Source of the DNA: CAZOZZ01 sp965262425
GTDB lineage: Bacteria > Acidobacteriota > Terriglobia > 20CM-2-55-15
Length of the DNA: 64,000 nucleotides
NCBI GenBank assembly: GCA_965262425.1
Contig: OZ253536.1
Coordinates: 5,270,001-5,334,000, forward strand
Direction: 5' to 3'
Below the pieces are notes generated by a model. That model did no database searches. It was not told where the DNA came from and was given only the letters and a program-made list of their open reading frames with translations. Shown here in pieces: positions 27,064 through 35,526 of the stretch. The translations under genes and the position numbers were made by a program. Within the stretch, counting starts at the first letter, position 1; each line of letters opens with the position of its first letter.

Positions 27064-27352
27064 ACTCGGAGATGTGAATTCCGGCGACTCGTGCAGACGC
27101 TCAGGGAAATGAAATTGTGTTGCCTAACGGCCGCTACATCGACGAACACCACTGCACAGCAGCCACCGCACATATCGTATTGACCTTGACCACCCGCGTG
27201 TGTGGACGTGATAGAAAGCCCGGCCAAGCCTCTTAGCTGCAAATTACCATCTAGTAATCTCTTAGATGTTTGATACTTGCTCCATCGGTGGTGTGCTTAC
27301 GAAGCCTCGACAGGCGGAGTTTGGAGTGTTATACGGAACTAGCTAATACGTA
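27064..27352. other. Gene-free stretch before the gene cassette
   Basis: No gene seen. It contains the right half of a junction repeat and GCCTAAC at about 27122, which looks like the left core of an integron attC, but no partner GTTRRRY lies at attC distance. It may be the scar of an earlier cassette. Confidence 0.4.
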
Positions 27353-27397
27353 GTTAGGCGGCAACATTAGACCGACGCACCACACAGGAGAGAGCCA

Positions 27398-27829
27398 TTG
27401 GCCGACAATGCAAAGACCACAGCTTCGACGGTGATTCCGACCATGCGATACAACGATGCAGCGGCAGCCATCGCGTGGCTCTGCGAGGCGTTCGGATTCG
27501 AGAAGCACCTTGTCGTGCCCGGTGAAGACGGCACAATCGTCCACGCACAGCTCGTCTTCGGGAACGGAATGATAATGCTCGGCTCCGCGCGCGCGCGAGA
27601 GTTCGACAATCTTCAGAAGCCGCCGAGCGCTCTGGGTGGCGCCGTATCTCAGAGCCCGTACATCATCGTCGACGACGCCGACAAACACTACGCACGAGCT
27701 GTCGCGGCGGGCGCGGAGATCGTGATTGAAATCAAGGACGAGGACTACGGGGGCCGGGACTACTCTTGCCGCGATCCCGAAGGGCACGTTTGGAACTTCG
27801 GCTCCTACGATCCCTGGGCCTCCGCCTAA
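27398..27829 (+). CDS. VOC/glyoxalase-fold protein in a gene cassette
   Basis: 143 residues from a TTG start with AGGAGAG 5 bases upstream. The fold is the PhnB-like VOC type: STVIPTMRYNDAAAAIAWLC..FGFEKHLVVPG, ..HAQLVFGNGMIMLGSA, YIIVDDADKHYARAVAAGAEIV and DEDYGGRDYSCRDPEGHVWNFGSYDPW. Such proteins bind small molecules or drugs or catalyse metal-dependent chemistry; the ligand is unknown. It lies between a GTTAGGC core site (27353-27359) and an attC that overlaps its stop codon, so it is the cargo of a mobile integron cassette. Confidence 0.9.
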   Translation: MADNAKTTASTVIPTMRYNDAAAAIAWLCEAFGFEKHLVVPGEDGTIVHAQLVFGNGMIMLGSARAREFDNLQKPPSALGGAVSQSPYIIVDDADKHYARAVAAGAEIVIEIKDEDYGGRDYSCRDPEGHVWNFGSYDPWASA

Positions 27830-27890
27830 CAAGCGCTTGCAGCGGACGGTCCGCTGCGCGGCCCGCCGCTGAAGCGCAAGACCGTTAGGT
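27824..27890 (+). repeat. attC recombination site of an integron gene cassette
   Basis: 67 bp. Outer cores GCCTAAC (27824-27830) and GTTAGGT (27884-27890); inner arms GCGCTT-G-CAGCGG and CCGCTGAAGCGC pair perfectly except for one extra-helical G, the feature that sets strand polarity in real attC sites. The TAA of the VOC gene lies in the left core. The upstream border of the cassette is GTTAGGC at 27353, making a unit of about 531 bp. No integrase is in the window. Confidence 0.9.
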
Positions 27891-27949
27891 ACGCTGCCCC
27901 CGGCAGACCCTCCTATTCGCCAGACAGTTTCTGAGCCACATGGATGTAT

Positions 27950-28034
27950 AGTCGCCAAACCGGTAATGTGCCTCGCGGTCGAAAGCTCGTACTTTTCGAC
28001 GGTTCCACTTTTCCGTGTCGGCGGTAGTACGTCC
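27950..28034 (+). repeat. Dispersed junction repeat, long copy 2
   Basis: Partner of 5021-5102. It starts with GTCGCCAAACCGGTAATGTG and contains a small inverted repeat TCGAAAG...CTTTTCGA. It lies between GATGTATA (27943-27950), which also ends the 3' trailers of kinase fragments at 30905 and 36454, and a kinase promoter at 28049. It thus marks the boundary between successive kinase units. Confidence 0.75.
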
Positions 28035-28048
28035 AAGTGCCTTCCTGA

Positions 28049-28077
28049 TTGCTGTTAACTCCTGACTGTAGTTAGAT
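28049..28077 (+). promoter_or_regulatory. Kinase-type promoter, diverged copy 3
   Basis: TTGCTG at 28049-28054, spacer TTAACTCCTGACTGTAG (11 of 17 identical to the other two), TTAGAT at 28072-28077. The GTG of the kinase fragment at 28084 is 7 bases after the -10 box, so the transcript would be leaderless. Confidence 0.5.
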
Positions 28078-28083
28078 GTACGG

Positions 28084-28150
28084 GTGATCCAATCCGGCTC
28101 GAAGCTAGCGCACTACGAAGTCGTATCCATTCTCGGAAAGGGCGGGGACG
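28084..28150 (+). pseudogene. N-terminal stub of a Ser/Thr kinase
   Basis: About 22 codons are recognisable: VIQSGSKLAHYEVVSILGKG, followed by a damaged glycine loop (GDGGW instead of GMGEVW), then unrelated sequence. It is the third kinase start in the window to carry the conserved-spacer promoter. Confidence 0.65.
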
Positions 28151-28173
28151 GGGGCTGGAATGCGCGTCAACGA

Positions 28174-28800
28174 TCACTGCCTCGAGCTTCGAGCCCCACG
28201 AGGGACCGGACTCGGCTCGTTGTTACTGGTCAAACTCAAAGACGAACTGAGCCGTGCGAGCGAGTGGGGCGGCCCGCGGTCTGAACCATGTCGGCGACAC
28301 GGAAGTCCATCCATCCGGAACTCTCGCCCCTGGGTGTGGAAACCAGGCGTAACGCACGGCCGTTGAACAGGAGACCAGCGGGGACCTGGCTTTGACGCAA
28401 GAGCCGCTCCATGCGCCCGTGGGCCGATGCTTCGAGGTGTCCAGGGCCTCGAACGATCTTGTCGAAACCCTGACCGCGAGCGGGGTCCGGTGAGGGCTTC
28501 GGAATAGCGATGCTCGATGAGATTCCCCGCAGTCGGGACCCGTTGGCCAGCATGCGGGCCAGTGGCGATCCGGCCCGCCACCGAGGCCGATCGCGCGGCG
28601 AGCGAATCGGCCTCGTCCGGATCGGCTTCCGGCCCCAGGCCCCGGCGATCCAACAAACCGCGGACTCTTTCGGCAATGCGGCCGGCGGCCTCGACGACGT
28701 GGGCATCGTCCGGGGCAGGCAGCGCGTGGTATCCGGGATGCCCGTCCTCAGCGAATCGCTTTCGCTTCATCGAGTTCTCCCTTGTCATAAGTTGCGGCAA
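28174..28800 (-). pseudogene. Degraded reading frame, possibly IS91-like transposase
   Basis: The first ~85 residues (MKRKRFAEDGHPGYHALPAPDDAHVVEAA.., RVRGLLDRRGLGPEADPDEADSLA, AGRIATGPHAGQRVPTAGNL) resemble the central part of IS91-type transposases, which carry a run of helices, RRGL and a GPHAG-like phrase. The later part loses sense in this frame. A second frame over 28236-28400 reads LLFNGRALRLVSTPRGESSG and GWMDFRVADM, which resembles a different (restriction/methylase-like) protein. No catalytic Tyr or His pair is seen. Identification is weak. Confidence 0.35.
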
Positions 28801-28900
28801 AACTCACTATCCAGGTGGGCCGTTTTATTGGGGGGAGGTGAGTCGAATCCGTTCCCATGTCGCCAGACCAGATCGTCCCTCGCTCATTGGTAACCCGTGG

Positions 28901-29233
28901 TCAGAGATTCGCCCCTCGGATCACGGTCTCGAGCGCGACGAAGTGTACGCGAAGGGCCTTCTGCCCTTTGGCCGTGAGGCGGTACCAGCTCACCGGGCGG
29001 CGGTTCTCGAAACGCTTAGACACCCTAAGGTAGCCCGCGCCCTCGAGCTTCCGGAGCTGAGCTCCCATATTGCCGTCGGTTTCCTTCAGCGTTTGCCTGA
29101 GACTGGTGAACGACATCGTCACCGTGTTGGCCAGCAACACGCAGGCTCCAAGTCGGCTCCGGTGTTCGAGTAACTTATCGAGTCGCTCGAGACCGATTGA
29201 GGTCACCTCAGTTGGTTGCGCTCGGTTCGACAT
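28901..29233 (-). CDS. Winged-helix regulator (HTH_34 type)
   Basis: 110 residues: IGLERLDKLLEHRSRLGACVLL, a recognition helix region SFTSLRQTLKETDGNMGAQLRKLEGAGYL and the wing VSKRFENRRPVSWYRLTAKGQKAL. This small stand-alone winged helix is common in Acidobacteriota. Its start overlaps the end of the upstream membrane protein gene by 26 bp, so both are translated from one message. It probably controls the palindromic site before that gene (29800-29821). Confidence 0.85.
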   Translation of the reverse strand: MSNRAQPTEVTSIGLERLDKLLEHRSRLGACVLLANTVTMSFTSLRQTLKETDGNMGAQLRKLEGAGYLRVSKRFENRRPVSWYRLTAKGQKALRVHFVALETVIRGANL

Positions 29234-29783
29234 GTGCAGGTTTCATCCTCACGGCACTGGCGATGAGGCTGGCAGCTGTCACAAGGCCAACCGTGGTCCA
29301 CGGATACGGCTCGATGTAGCCACTCGCCGCCGACCCAAGGACGAGGACAATGCCCGGCCAGAGATAACGCCGGTCGAGATGGAGACCGTAGAAGAAACAC
29401 GCTGCCCCACTGACCAGCGTCATGAGTTGCCCCATCATCTGTCCGCTGACCTGGTGCCTGGACGCGATGGACAGCATCGCCGCGGTGAGAACGAACACAA
29501 AGCCCCAGTGAACCGCGTGCGTCCGATTGGCCATCACCCCGATGCGCCGTTCCGCCCGCCCGCCAAGCCAAGCGCTGGCGAAATAGCCGAGCGGTGGGGC
29601 GATGAACATGAACCACATGGCGACCCTCGGGTAGAAATCGAGCAAGGTAAAACCTATCCCGATCAATGTCGCCCAGAGCACCACCGTGGCGACGGGGCCA
29701 TACTGCCGTTGGTCACGTACCGTCACGGCGGCGCGGACGAAGGACATATCCTGTTCGATTTTTTCGGCGGTTTCCGGGTTCAT
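29208..29783 (-). CDS. Five- to six-span membrane protein of unknown function
   Basis: 191 residues. A polar N-terminus (NPETAEKIEQDMSFVRAAVT) is followed by hydrophobic segments: VATVVLWATLIGIGFTLLDF, VAMWFMFIAPPLGYFASAWL, HWGFVFVLTAAMLSIAS, GQLMTLVSGAACFFYGLHL, LWPGIVLVLGSAASGYI and TVGLVTAASLIASAV. It is always seen paired with the small winged-helix regulator type that overlaps its 3' end, but no activity is known. Promoter and operator candidates lie at 29800-29835. Confidence 0.75.
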   Translation of the reverse strand: MNPETAEKIEQDMSFVRAAVTVRDQRQYGPVATVVLWATLIGIGFTLLDFYPRVAMWFMFIAPPLGYFASAWLGGRAERRIGVMANRTHAVHWGFVFVLTAAMLSIASRHQVSGQMMGQLMTLVSGAACFFYGLHLDRRYLWPGIVLVLGSAASGYIEPYPWTTVGLVTAASLIASAVRMKPAHVEPSATN

Positions 29784-29799
29784 AGAAACTTCTCTTGTG

Positions 29800-29821
29800 C
29801 TCTATAAAATAGAGTACTCTA
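29800..29821. promoter_or_regulatory. Overlapping inverted repeats, likely regulator site
   Basis: CTCTA-TAAAA-TAGAG followed at once by TACTCTA, so that TAGAGTACTCTA (29810-29821) is also a perfect 12-bp palindrome. Three copies of the half-site TAGAG/CTCTA occur in 22 bp, 17 bp before the start of the membrane protein gene. It is a good candidate for binding by the co-transcribed winged-helix protein. Confidence 0.6.
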
Positions 29822-30134
29822 AAATAATAGAATTCGCATTCCGTTGTCAAGCTGTTCCTTCTGTTCCTTGCAAGAGGTCGAAGAGTCAGCTGTCGAGTAC
29901 GGGCTCACGGTCAGCCGAACGAGTGTAGACGAAAGAAGAGGCCTTTTTGTTCGTGAAGCTGGTGTGGGCAGAGATGCGTCAAAGTCGTAGCCCCTCGGCG
30001 CTCAGGAAGAAAAACCCCTTTTATGCTCACCTCAAGTGACCCGCATGAAGAACAGGGACTGGCATGCGAAACGGATGAACGGTGAGCCTTGATCATCATC
30101 CAGGCCGAAGGCGTGCTGGTGAGGTGTCAAGCAG

Positions 30135-30824
30135 TTGCTCGAGGGCAATCCCGACCGGCCGTCCACCGAACTGCTCGCGCAGCCGGCCGACGGTAGCGGG
30201 ACGGCCGAACGCCTGACGACGGCCGAGGAGGGTACCGCGCACTGGCCCGGCTCATGGTCGCCCGACGGGCAGGTCCTGTCCTACATGATCCAGAAGGGGG
30301 CCGGCGGTCGGGACTGGGAGATATGGACGCTGTCCCTCCTCGACGGAGAGTACAAGGCCGAACCTCTCTACGATGTCGACGAACGGGCTTATTTGTCCCC
30401 CGAGTTCTCCCCCGACGGCCGCTGGCTGGCGTACACTTCGGGCCCGGTCGGCGGGAACCAGGACATCTATGTCGAGCCGTTTCCCCCTACCGGTCGATGG
30501 GAGAGGATCTCCCGGGAGGGCGGCTATTGGACCTTCTGGTCTCCGGACGGCGGCGAACTGTTCTACCGATCCCTGTTCTCGGTCGTAGGAAACCGGCTGC
30601 GGTCGGTGAACATCGAGACCGAGCCGGATTTCCGCTTCGGCAACCCCCAGGTGCTCCCGCCCGAAGGATTCTCATCGGTGGTTTACTTCCGGGACTATGA
30701 CATCACGCCCGACGGGGAACGATTCGTCATGATCTTTCCCGAAGGCGGAGCCGACGACAACCTGTCGATCAACATCGTCCTGAACTGGTTCGAAGAACTG
30801 AAGGAACGTGTGCCGGTGCCCTGA
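30135..30824 (+). pseudogene. C-terminal propeller half of a kinase-TolB protein
   Basis: 229 residues of intact frame with PD40/TolB repeats (GSWSPDGQVLSYM, PEFSPDGRWLAYTSG, VEPFPPTGRWERIS, TFWSPDGGELFYRS) and the family ending LNWFEELKERVPVP. The kinase domain and membrane span are absent. Directly upstream (29830-30134) is sequence without a gene, so there is no proper start. The 3' trailer (about 30825-30920) matches the trailer behind 36369, including GGAATTCCACTTTGATGTAT. Confidence 0.8.
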
Positions 30825-30922
30825 TTGGCCCTTCCATCTCTCGCCCTCCAAGCACCGAAAACCTTCTCCAAATGGTTCCGAGCAGGGTTGCAGGAATTCC
30901 ACTTTGATGTATAGTCGGGTGG

Positions 30923-32139
30923 TCTCAACCGATCGACGCAACACTCTAACCTATATAAAAGGAACAGGAGGAGTGTATGCGGAAAGGAATGCGTTTCGGA
31001 TTCACTGCAGCAGAGAAGGCGGAGTTGTGGGATCGGTGGCAGAGAGGGGAGGCCCAGAGGGCGATCGGGCGGGCGTTTGGTAAGACGGGATCATCTATTT
31101 ATTGTCAGCTAGCACATAGCGGGGGCATCCGTCCCGCAACGCGACGTCGTTCGAGGCTGGCGCTGACCCTGTCGGAGCGAGAGGAGATTTCTCGAGGCAT
31201 AGCGGCCGAGCAATCGATACGGTCGATGGCCAAGTCGCTGGGTCGATCACCATCGACGGTAAGCCGAGAAATCCGTCGGCATGGCGGTTATGATGGTTAC
31301 CGAGCGTCCCGAGCCGATGAACAGGCTTGGGACCGTGCCCGTCGGCCGAAGCGTTGTCAACTGGCCCGTTATCCACGGTTGCGACAGGCGGTGGCCAGGA
31401 AGCTCCGACGGAATTGGTCGCCCGAGCAGATCGCGGGTTGGCTCAAGCGGGCGTATCCGGATGATGAGTCGTACCACGTGTCACACGAGACGATCTACCG
31501 CAGCTTATTTGTTCAGGCCCGCGGGGTGCTTAAGAAAGAACTACTTGGGCATCTTCGGTCCAAGCGGACGATTCGTCGATCCAGAAAGGCGAGCCAGAAA
31601 GGCATTGGACTGGGAAAGATCGCGAATATGGTATCGATCCGTGAGCGCCCGGCCGTGGTCGAAGATCGTGCCGTGCCCGGTCATTGGGAAGGCGATCTGA
31701 TAGCCGGATCGAATCAGAGCTACATTGCGACTCTGGTGGAACGTCATACCCGTTACGTGATGTTGGTGAAGGTCGCCAATAGGCAGACGCAGACCGTGAT
31801 TCCCGCGCTGATCAAACAGTCCAAGAAACTACCGACCGAGCTGTACAAATCGCTGACCTGGGATCAAGGCAAGGAACTGGCCCATCATCGACGGTTTAGC
31901 TTGGCCACCGACATTGATGTGTACTTCTGCGATCCGCACAGTCCATGGCAACGCGGTTCTAATGAGAATACCAATGGCTTGCTCCGACAGTACTTCCCCA
32001 AGGGAACCGATTTATCGGTGCACTCGCAGGCTCATCTAAGCAAGGTGGCGCGTCAGCTCAACGAACGGCCACGTAAAACGTTGGGGTTCGAAACTCCGGC
32101 AGAACGATTTAACGCTTGTGTTGCATCGACCGGTTGAGA
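30923..32139 (+). mobile_element. IS30-family insertion sequence
   Basis: Terminal repeats TCTCAACCGATCGACGCAAC.. at 30923-30944 and its near-complement at 32118-32139 (20 of 22 positions). The left flank is the junction motif TTTGATGTATAGTCG and the right flank begins CGCCCGCG..GGAGAAGTG, so the element appears to have entered a junction repeat. A target duplication is not clear. Confidence 0.85.
30977..32137 (+). CDS. IS30-family transposase
   Basis: 386 residues, full length. N-terminal helix-turn-helix (TLSEREEISRGIAAEQSIRS, SLGRSPSTVSREIRRHGG), HETIYRSLF, then the DDE core: GHWEGDLIAGS (Asp), LTWDQGKELAHH (Asp) and GSNENTNGLLRQYFPKGTDL (Glu). The family end KTLGFETPAERF is present. Frame intact. 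Confidence 0.95.
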   Translation: MRKGMRFGFTAAEKAELWDRWQRGEAQRAIGRAFGKTGSSIYCQLAHSGGIRPATRRRSRLALTLSEREEISRGIAAEQSIRSMAKSLGRSPSTVSREIRRHGGYDGYRASRADEQAWDRARRPKRCQLARYPRLRQAVARKLRRNWSPEQIAGWLKRAYPDDESYHVSHETIYRSLFVQARGVLKKELLGHLRSKRTIRRSRKASQKGIGLGKIANMVSIRERPAVVEDRAVPGHWEGDLIAGSNQSYIATLVERHTRYVMLVKVANRQTQTVIPALIKQSKKLPTELYKSLTWDQGKELAHHRRFSLATDIDVYFCDPHSPWQRGSNENTNGLLRQYFPKGTDLSVHSQAHLSKVARQLNERPRKTLGFETPAERFNACVASTG

Positions 32140-32205
32140 TCGCCCGCGTTCGCGGAGAAGTGCCTAACGCCAGGGATGAGCAGCAGGCGAAAAGACTCCC
32201 CCGTC

Positions 32206-32673
32206 TCAGTCTTGCGGCGCATCGGCCTCAGCGCGAATGCCTCCGGAAATGGGAGGCTCCGGCCCGAATCCTCTAGCAGGCGGGTCTGTTACGCCAAAGT
32301 TCGTTGGCCACAGCGATGTCTTGAACTTGCAGATCTTGCCGTCCCGAAGGTAGTAGACGACGAAAACCTTGATCGTAAGGTATTCGCCAGCCCTCAGGGC
32401 GCCGAAAGGAAAATCGGGCAAATCTCTCTGTGCATGAAAGTCCATGTCTGCTTCGGCAAATATGTGATTCTCGTCCTGCAGCACGACCTGCGCCCGCAAG
32501 ACATCGCGTACCCCTTCCTGCAAGCTAAGCAGAAACTCCAGGACCTCGTCCTTACCTCGATAGACTCGTTTGAGAGAGCCAGCCTCAAAAGTAACGTCAT
32601 CCGTGCAGAATCTACGAACGAGTTCGTGATGATTCCCGGAGTTGTATGTCTCCAAATACTCTGCGTAATCCAT
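32206..32673 (-). CDS. SnoaL/NTF2-like protein, cassette-like setting
   Basis: 155 residues. Typical NTF2-like cone-fold phrases are YLETYNSGNHHELVRRFCTDDVTFEAG, YRGKDEVLEFLLSLQEGV, IFAEADMDFHAQRDLPDF and GEYLTIKVFVVYYLRDGKI. Function unknown; such proteins bind or isomerise small hydrophobic molecules or serve as subunits. AGGA lies about 10 bases before the ATG. In gene orientation a GTTAGGC core stands about 90 bp upstream of the start (near 32762) and another about 40 bp after the stop (near 32165), as in integron cassettes, though no proper attC fold could be drawn. Confidence 0.75.
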   Translation of the reverse strand: MDYAEYLETYNSGNHHELVRRFCTDDVTFEAGSLKRVYRGKDEVLEFLLSLQEGVRDVLRAQVVLQDENHIFAEADMDFHAQRDLPDFPFGALRAGEYLTIKVFVVYYLRDGKICKFKTSLWPTNFGVTDPPARGFGPEPPISGGIRAEADAPQD

Positions 32674-33049
32674 GAGCGAGTTTTCCTAAATGGCTTCAAG
32701 CCGATAGTACCTTGCGAATGGGTTTTGCTGCCCACCGGGCTCAATATCGTCTCCATGCCGCCTAACTTGTATTAGACGGAATTCGTAACAGCACCAACCA
32801 GGCGATTCTGTTACCAAACAGCGCCCTCCTAATTGAGGGCAATCCCTTGGTGCGTCGTGCTTTCAAGAGCATTGAGTCTGAGCGCTATCCTGACCGATCC
32901 GGGCATCTATGTCCATCAGATCAGTCCGGCTGGCAACCTAGGTTGGGAATCTCAACGAATTCAGATGCCTGGGTGGTCGCGATCACGTACATGTGGAACA
33001 GACCGGCCATCGCCTCGGTCCGACTACAGGCAGATGGAAGAGTAGGCGG

Positions 33050-33372
33050 TTATTCAGAATCTGTTTCGACTGGGTGGGCTCCGATTGCGGGCCGCTCATC
33101 ATCGGATGCCGCGAGGACGATCTTTCGGCGTGTGGGCTGCGGCGACCGCAGCATGATACTGCCGAACTCCCCCGCGTTTTGACCCGCGTCTGTTAAATTG
33201 ACAGTGCCGTAAAACTGATCCTCGACTACGACCTTCTGGGGTTCCGGCGGCGAAACTGGGTTCACTCTCGATAGGAACCACCGTCAGCCCCGTATTACTC
33301 CGGTAGAACAGCTCCTGCCCGTCGGGTGCCCACAAGGCTTCGGTTCCGCCGCCCGTTGAGATCTGCGAGAGC
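33050..33372 (-). pseudogene. TolB propeller remnant of a kinase gene
   Basis: One frame gives LSQISTGGGTEALWAPDGQ and ELFYRSNTGLTVVPIESEPS; after a slip near 33245 the next frame continues with PQKVVVEDQFYGTVNLTDAG and ends in a stop. This corresponds to the last propeller blade of the family. Start, kinase and the usual ending are missing. The region 32780-33049 has a junction repeat copy (about 32957-33003) but no gene. Confidence 0.6.
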
Positions 33373-33383
33373 CCTTGTCGGGC

Positions 33384-35405
33384 TCAGGGCTCGTCCGACA
33401 GCGGCCCGAAATCGGCGGGCGGCTCGCGATGCCGCGTCGCGGCCTCGTAGGCAGCCGCGATTCTGAGGATCGTCGGCTCGCCGAAAGGCCTCGCGATGAT
33501 GTCCATGCCTACGGGCAGACGCGCCGGCACAGGACCAACGATCTCGGTCTCGCTATCCTCGTCGCTCGAGGCAGACTCAGGCGTCGACGGCACACGGATT
33601 CGATCGTACATCACGGTCGTGAACCCGACCGGCACCGTGATCGCGGGAAAGCCGTTGCGGCCGAGGAAACGCCAGACGCCGTCGCCGGCGCGGCCGTTGA
33701 TCTCGGGCCCGCGCGGCGAGCCGAGCTTGACGGGCGGAATGTTGCTCGTTGGGTAGACGACCGCGTCGAGCTCGAGCTCGGCCATGCAGGCCATGACCAT
33801 CGTCTGCGCGGCGAACCGGTTCTGCATGCGCGCGACCATGTCGAGCTCGTGCTGTTCGAGCGCGCGCTCGTGCCGCGCCCGGTGGTCGGGAAAGTTCGGA
33901 TCGTCGTAGAAGTTGGCCTTCTCGAGCAGGTCACCGGTCGAGCGGATGTTCGCGTCGCCCCGCTCGCTCAGGTAACGATCGAGCCAGTAGCGGCCCTGCC
34001 CCGGCGTCGGCGGATTGTCGAGCGTGCGGAAGTCGATCTCCTCGGGCATGAGATCGGGATCGGCCGCGAGCTCGATCAGCGTCGCGATGTGATTCCCGTA
34101 AGGCGTGCCGTCGGCCTCGAACGGAAAGCGGTCGGGATACTCGGCTGTGAACTGCTTGTCGTGCAGCAGCGGATGCCAGCGGCGCACGCACTGATCGAAC
34201 AGCGCCCCGCCCGGACCTGGGTCGACGAGCGTCGCGCCGAGACGTCCGAGCTCGGCGGCGGCCGCGCTGACGAGATCTATCGTCTCCTCGTCCTCCTTCG
34301 TGAAGGCCTCCTTGTCCATGTATTCGCGTACGACGCCGATGCGCAGGCCCACGAGCCGGCCCGGCTCTGCATGGCTCACATAACCGTCCGTAGGCAGGCG
34401 CCCCACGCTGAACGCCGTGAGCTCGTCCTTCGGATCGTAGCCCGCGATGACGTCGAGAACGCGCGCGGCGTCCTCGACCGTGCGGCAGATCGGGCCGACG
34501 CGCGTGTTGATGCCCTGCTGGATCATGCCGTCGCGGCTCACGAGCTCCTGCGTCGGCGAGATGCCGACGCTGTTGTTCGAGTACGCCGGGCTCCGGATCG
34601 ACGAGCCCGTTTCCTCGGCAATGGCACAGGTCACGAGGTTTGCGCCCACGGCCGAGCCCGATCCCGCGCTCGAGCCGCCGGGACTGCGCTCCGTATCGTA
34701 GGGATTGCAGAACGTGCCGCCGAAAGCGCTGCGCGGAATGGCTGAGGCGAACTCACCGAGATTCGATTTGGCAATAATGATCGCACCGGCCTCACGGAGC
34801 CGGCTCACGAACGTCGCATCGTCGGGCGGCCGATCGTCGGCGTAAAAGGCGTCGGCGCCCGACGTCGTGCGCATGTCGAACGTGTCGTACTGGTCCTTGA
34901 TCGCCGTGACGACGCCGTGTAGCGGACCTACGAACTCGCCCGTGGCCGCGAAGTGCGCGTCTAGCGCGCGTGCCGTTTCGAGCGCGTCCGGCATGGCGGG
35001 ATCGTCGTCGTCGGCGTCCGTCATGCTCCGGGCCTTGCGCGAGTCGAATCCCCAGCGCACGCGCGTCGCGGGCCTGAGGTTCAGCGTCGCGAGCGCATTG
35101 ATCTGTCCGGCGTCCGGTATCGTCGTAACCGGCCCGAGAATGCCTTCGGGCTGGTTGACGCAGGTGCCGTTATAGGCCTTGATGCGCGCGAGATAGAGCG
35201 CGACGAGCTGCTCGGCCGTCAGATCACCGGCGCGGATCGCGCCCTGAATGTCCGCGATCGTCGCTTCTTCGAGGTAGAACTCTTTCTGTGCAACCGCGGC
35301 CTCGGCCGGTGCGACGATCTGGCCGTCCGCCTCGTCGGGGCCGGCCAGCGCGAAGAGAAAGAGCGCAGGAATCAGTGTCGGCGTCTTCAGCGAAAATCGC
35401 GGCAT
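33384..35405 (-). CDS. Secreted amidase-signature hydrolase
   Basis: 673 residues with an N-terminal signal (LIPALFLFALAGPDEADG). The Ser-Ser-Lys triad of amidase-signature enzymes is present: Lys in GVVTAIKDQYD, the cis-Ser in PGGSSAGSGSAVGA and the nucleophile in AEETGSSIRSPA. It is longer than the usual ~500 residues because of insertions around 120-140 and after 400. It would hydrolyse amide bonds of an unknown, extracytoplasmic substrate. GAGG lies 9 bases before the ATG. Codon use is very GC-rich at third positions compared with neighbours, which may point to transfer. A tiny membrane-peptide ORF lies 24 bases upstream. Confidence 0.9.
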   Translation of the reverse strand: MPRFSLKTPTLIPALFLFALAGPDEADGQIVAPAEAAVAQKEFYLEEATIADIQGAIRAGDLTAEQLVALYLARIKAYNGTCVNQPEGILGPVTTIPDAGQINALATLNLRPATRVRWGFDSRKARSMTDADDDDPAMPDALETARALDAHFAATGEFVGPLHGVVTAIKDQYDTFDMRTTSGADAFYADDRPPDDATFVSRLREAGAIIIAKSNLGEFASAIPRSAFGGTFCNPYDTERSPGGSSAGSGSAVGANLVTCAIAEETGSSIRSPAYSNNSVGISPTQELVSRDGMIQQGINTRVGPICRTVEDAARVLDVIAGYDPKDELTAFSVGRLPTDGYVSHAEPGRLVGLRIGVVREYMDKEAFTKEDEETIDLVSAAAAELGRLGATLVDPGPGGALFDQCVRRWHPLLHDKQFTAEYPDRFPFEADGTPYGNHIATLIELAADPDLMPEEIDFRTLDNPPTPGQGRYWLDRYLSERGDANIRSTGDLLEKANFYDDPNFPDHRARHERALEQHELDMVARMQNRFAAQTMVMACMAELELDAVVYPTSNIPPVKLGSPRGPEINGRAGDGVWRFLGRNGFPAITVPVGFTTVMYDRIRVPSTPESASSDEDSETEIVGPVPARLPVGMDIIARPFGEPTILRIAAAYEAATRHREPPADFGPLSDEP

Positions 35406-35429
35406 CTATCGGACCTCGTGCAATCGCGT

Positions 35430-35519
35430 TCAGTGGGTTCGTCGGCGGCTCGTGATGATCAGTAGAACTAGTGCGGAGACGACTACCGCGATCGTGAACC
35501 CAACGAACACCCAGTTCAT
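35430..35519 (-). CDS. Possible 29-residue single-span membrane peptide
   Basis: MNWVFVGFTIAVVVSALVLL followed by IITSRRRTH and a stop: one clear membrane span with a positively charged tail. It lies in the same direction and just before the amidase gene. No ribosome site is obvious. Small span peptides of this form are common before exported enzymes, but a chance ORF is possible. Confidence 0.4.
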   Translation of the reverse strand: MNWVFVGFTIAVVVSALVLLIITSRRRTH

Positions 35520-35526
35520 GCCTAGA

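Noticed and set aside
27122..27359. Long attC between GCCTAAC and GTTAGGC before the VOC cassette
   Set aside because: About 238 bp, longer than known attC sites, and the inner arms do not pair.
33375..34745. 456-codon plus-strand ORF
   Set aside because: Shadow of the amidase-signature gene, caused by strong GC bias at its third positions.
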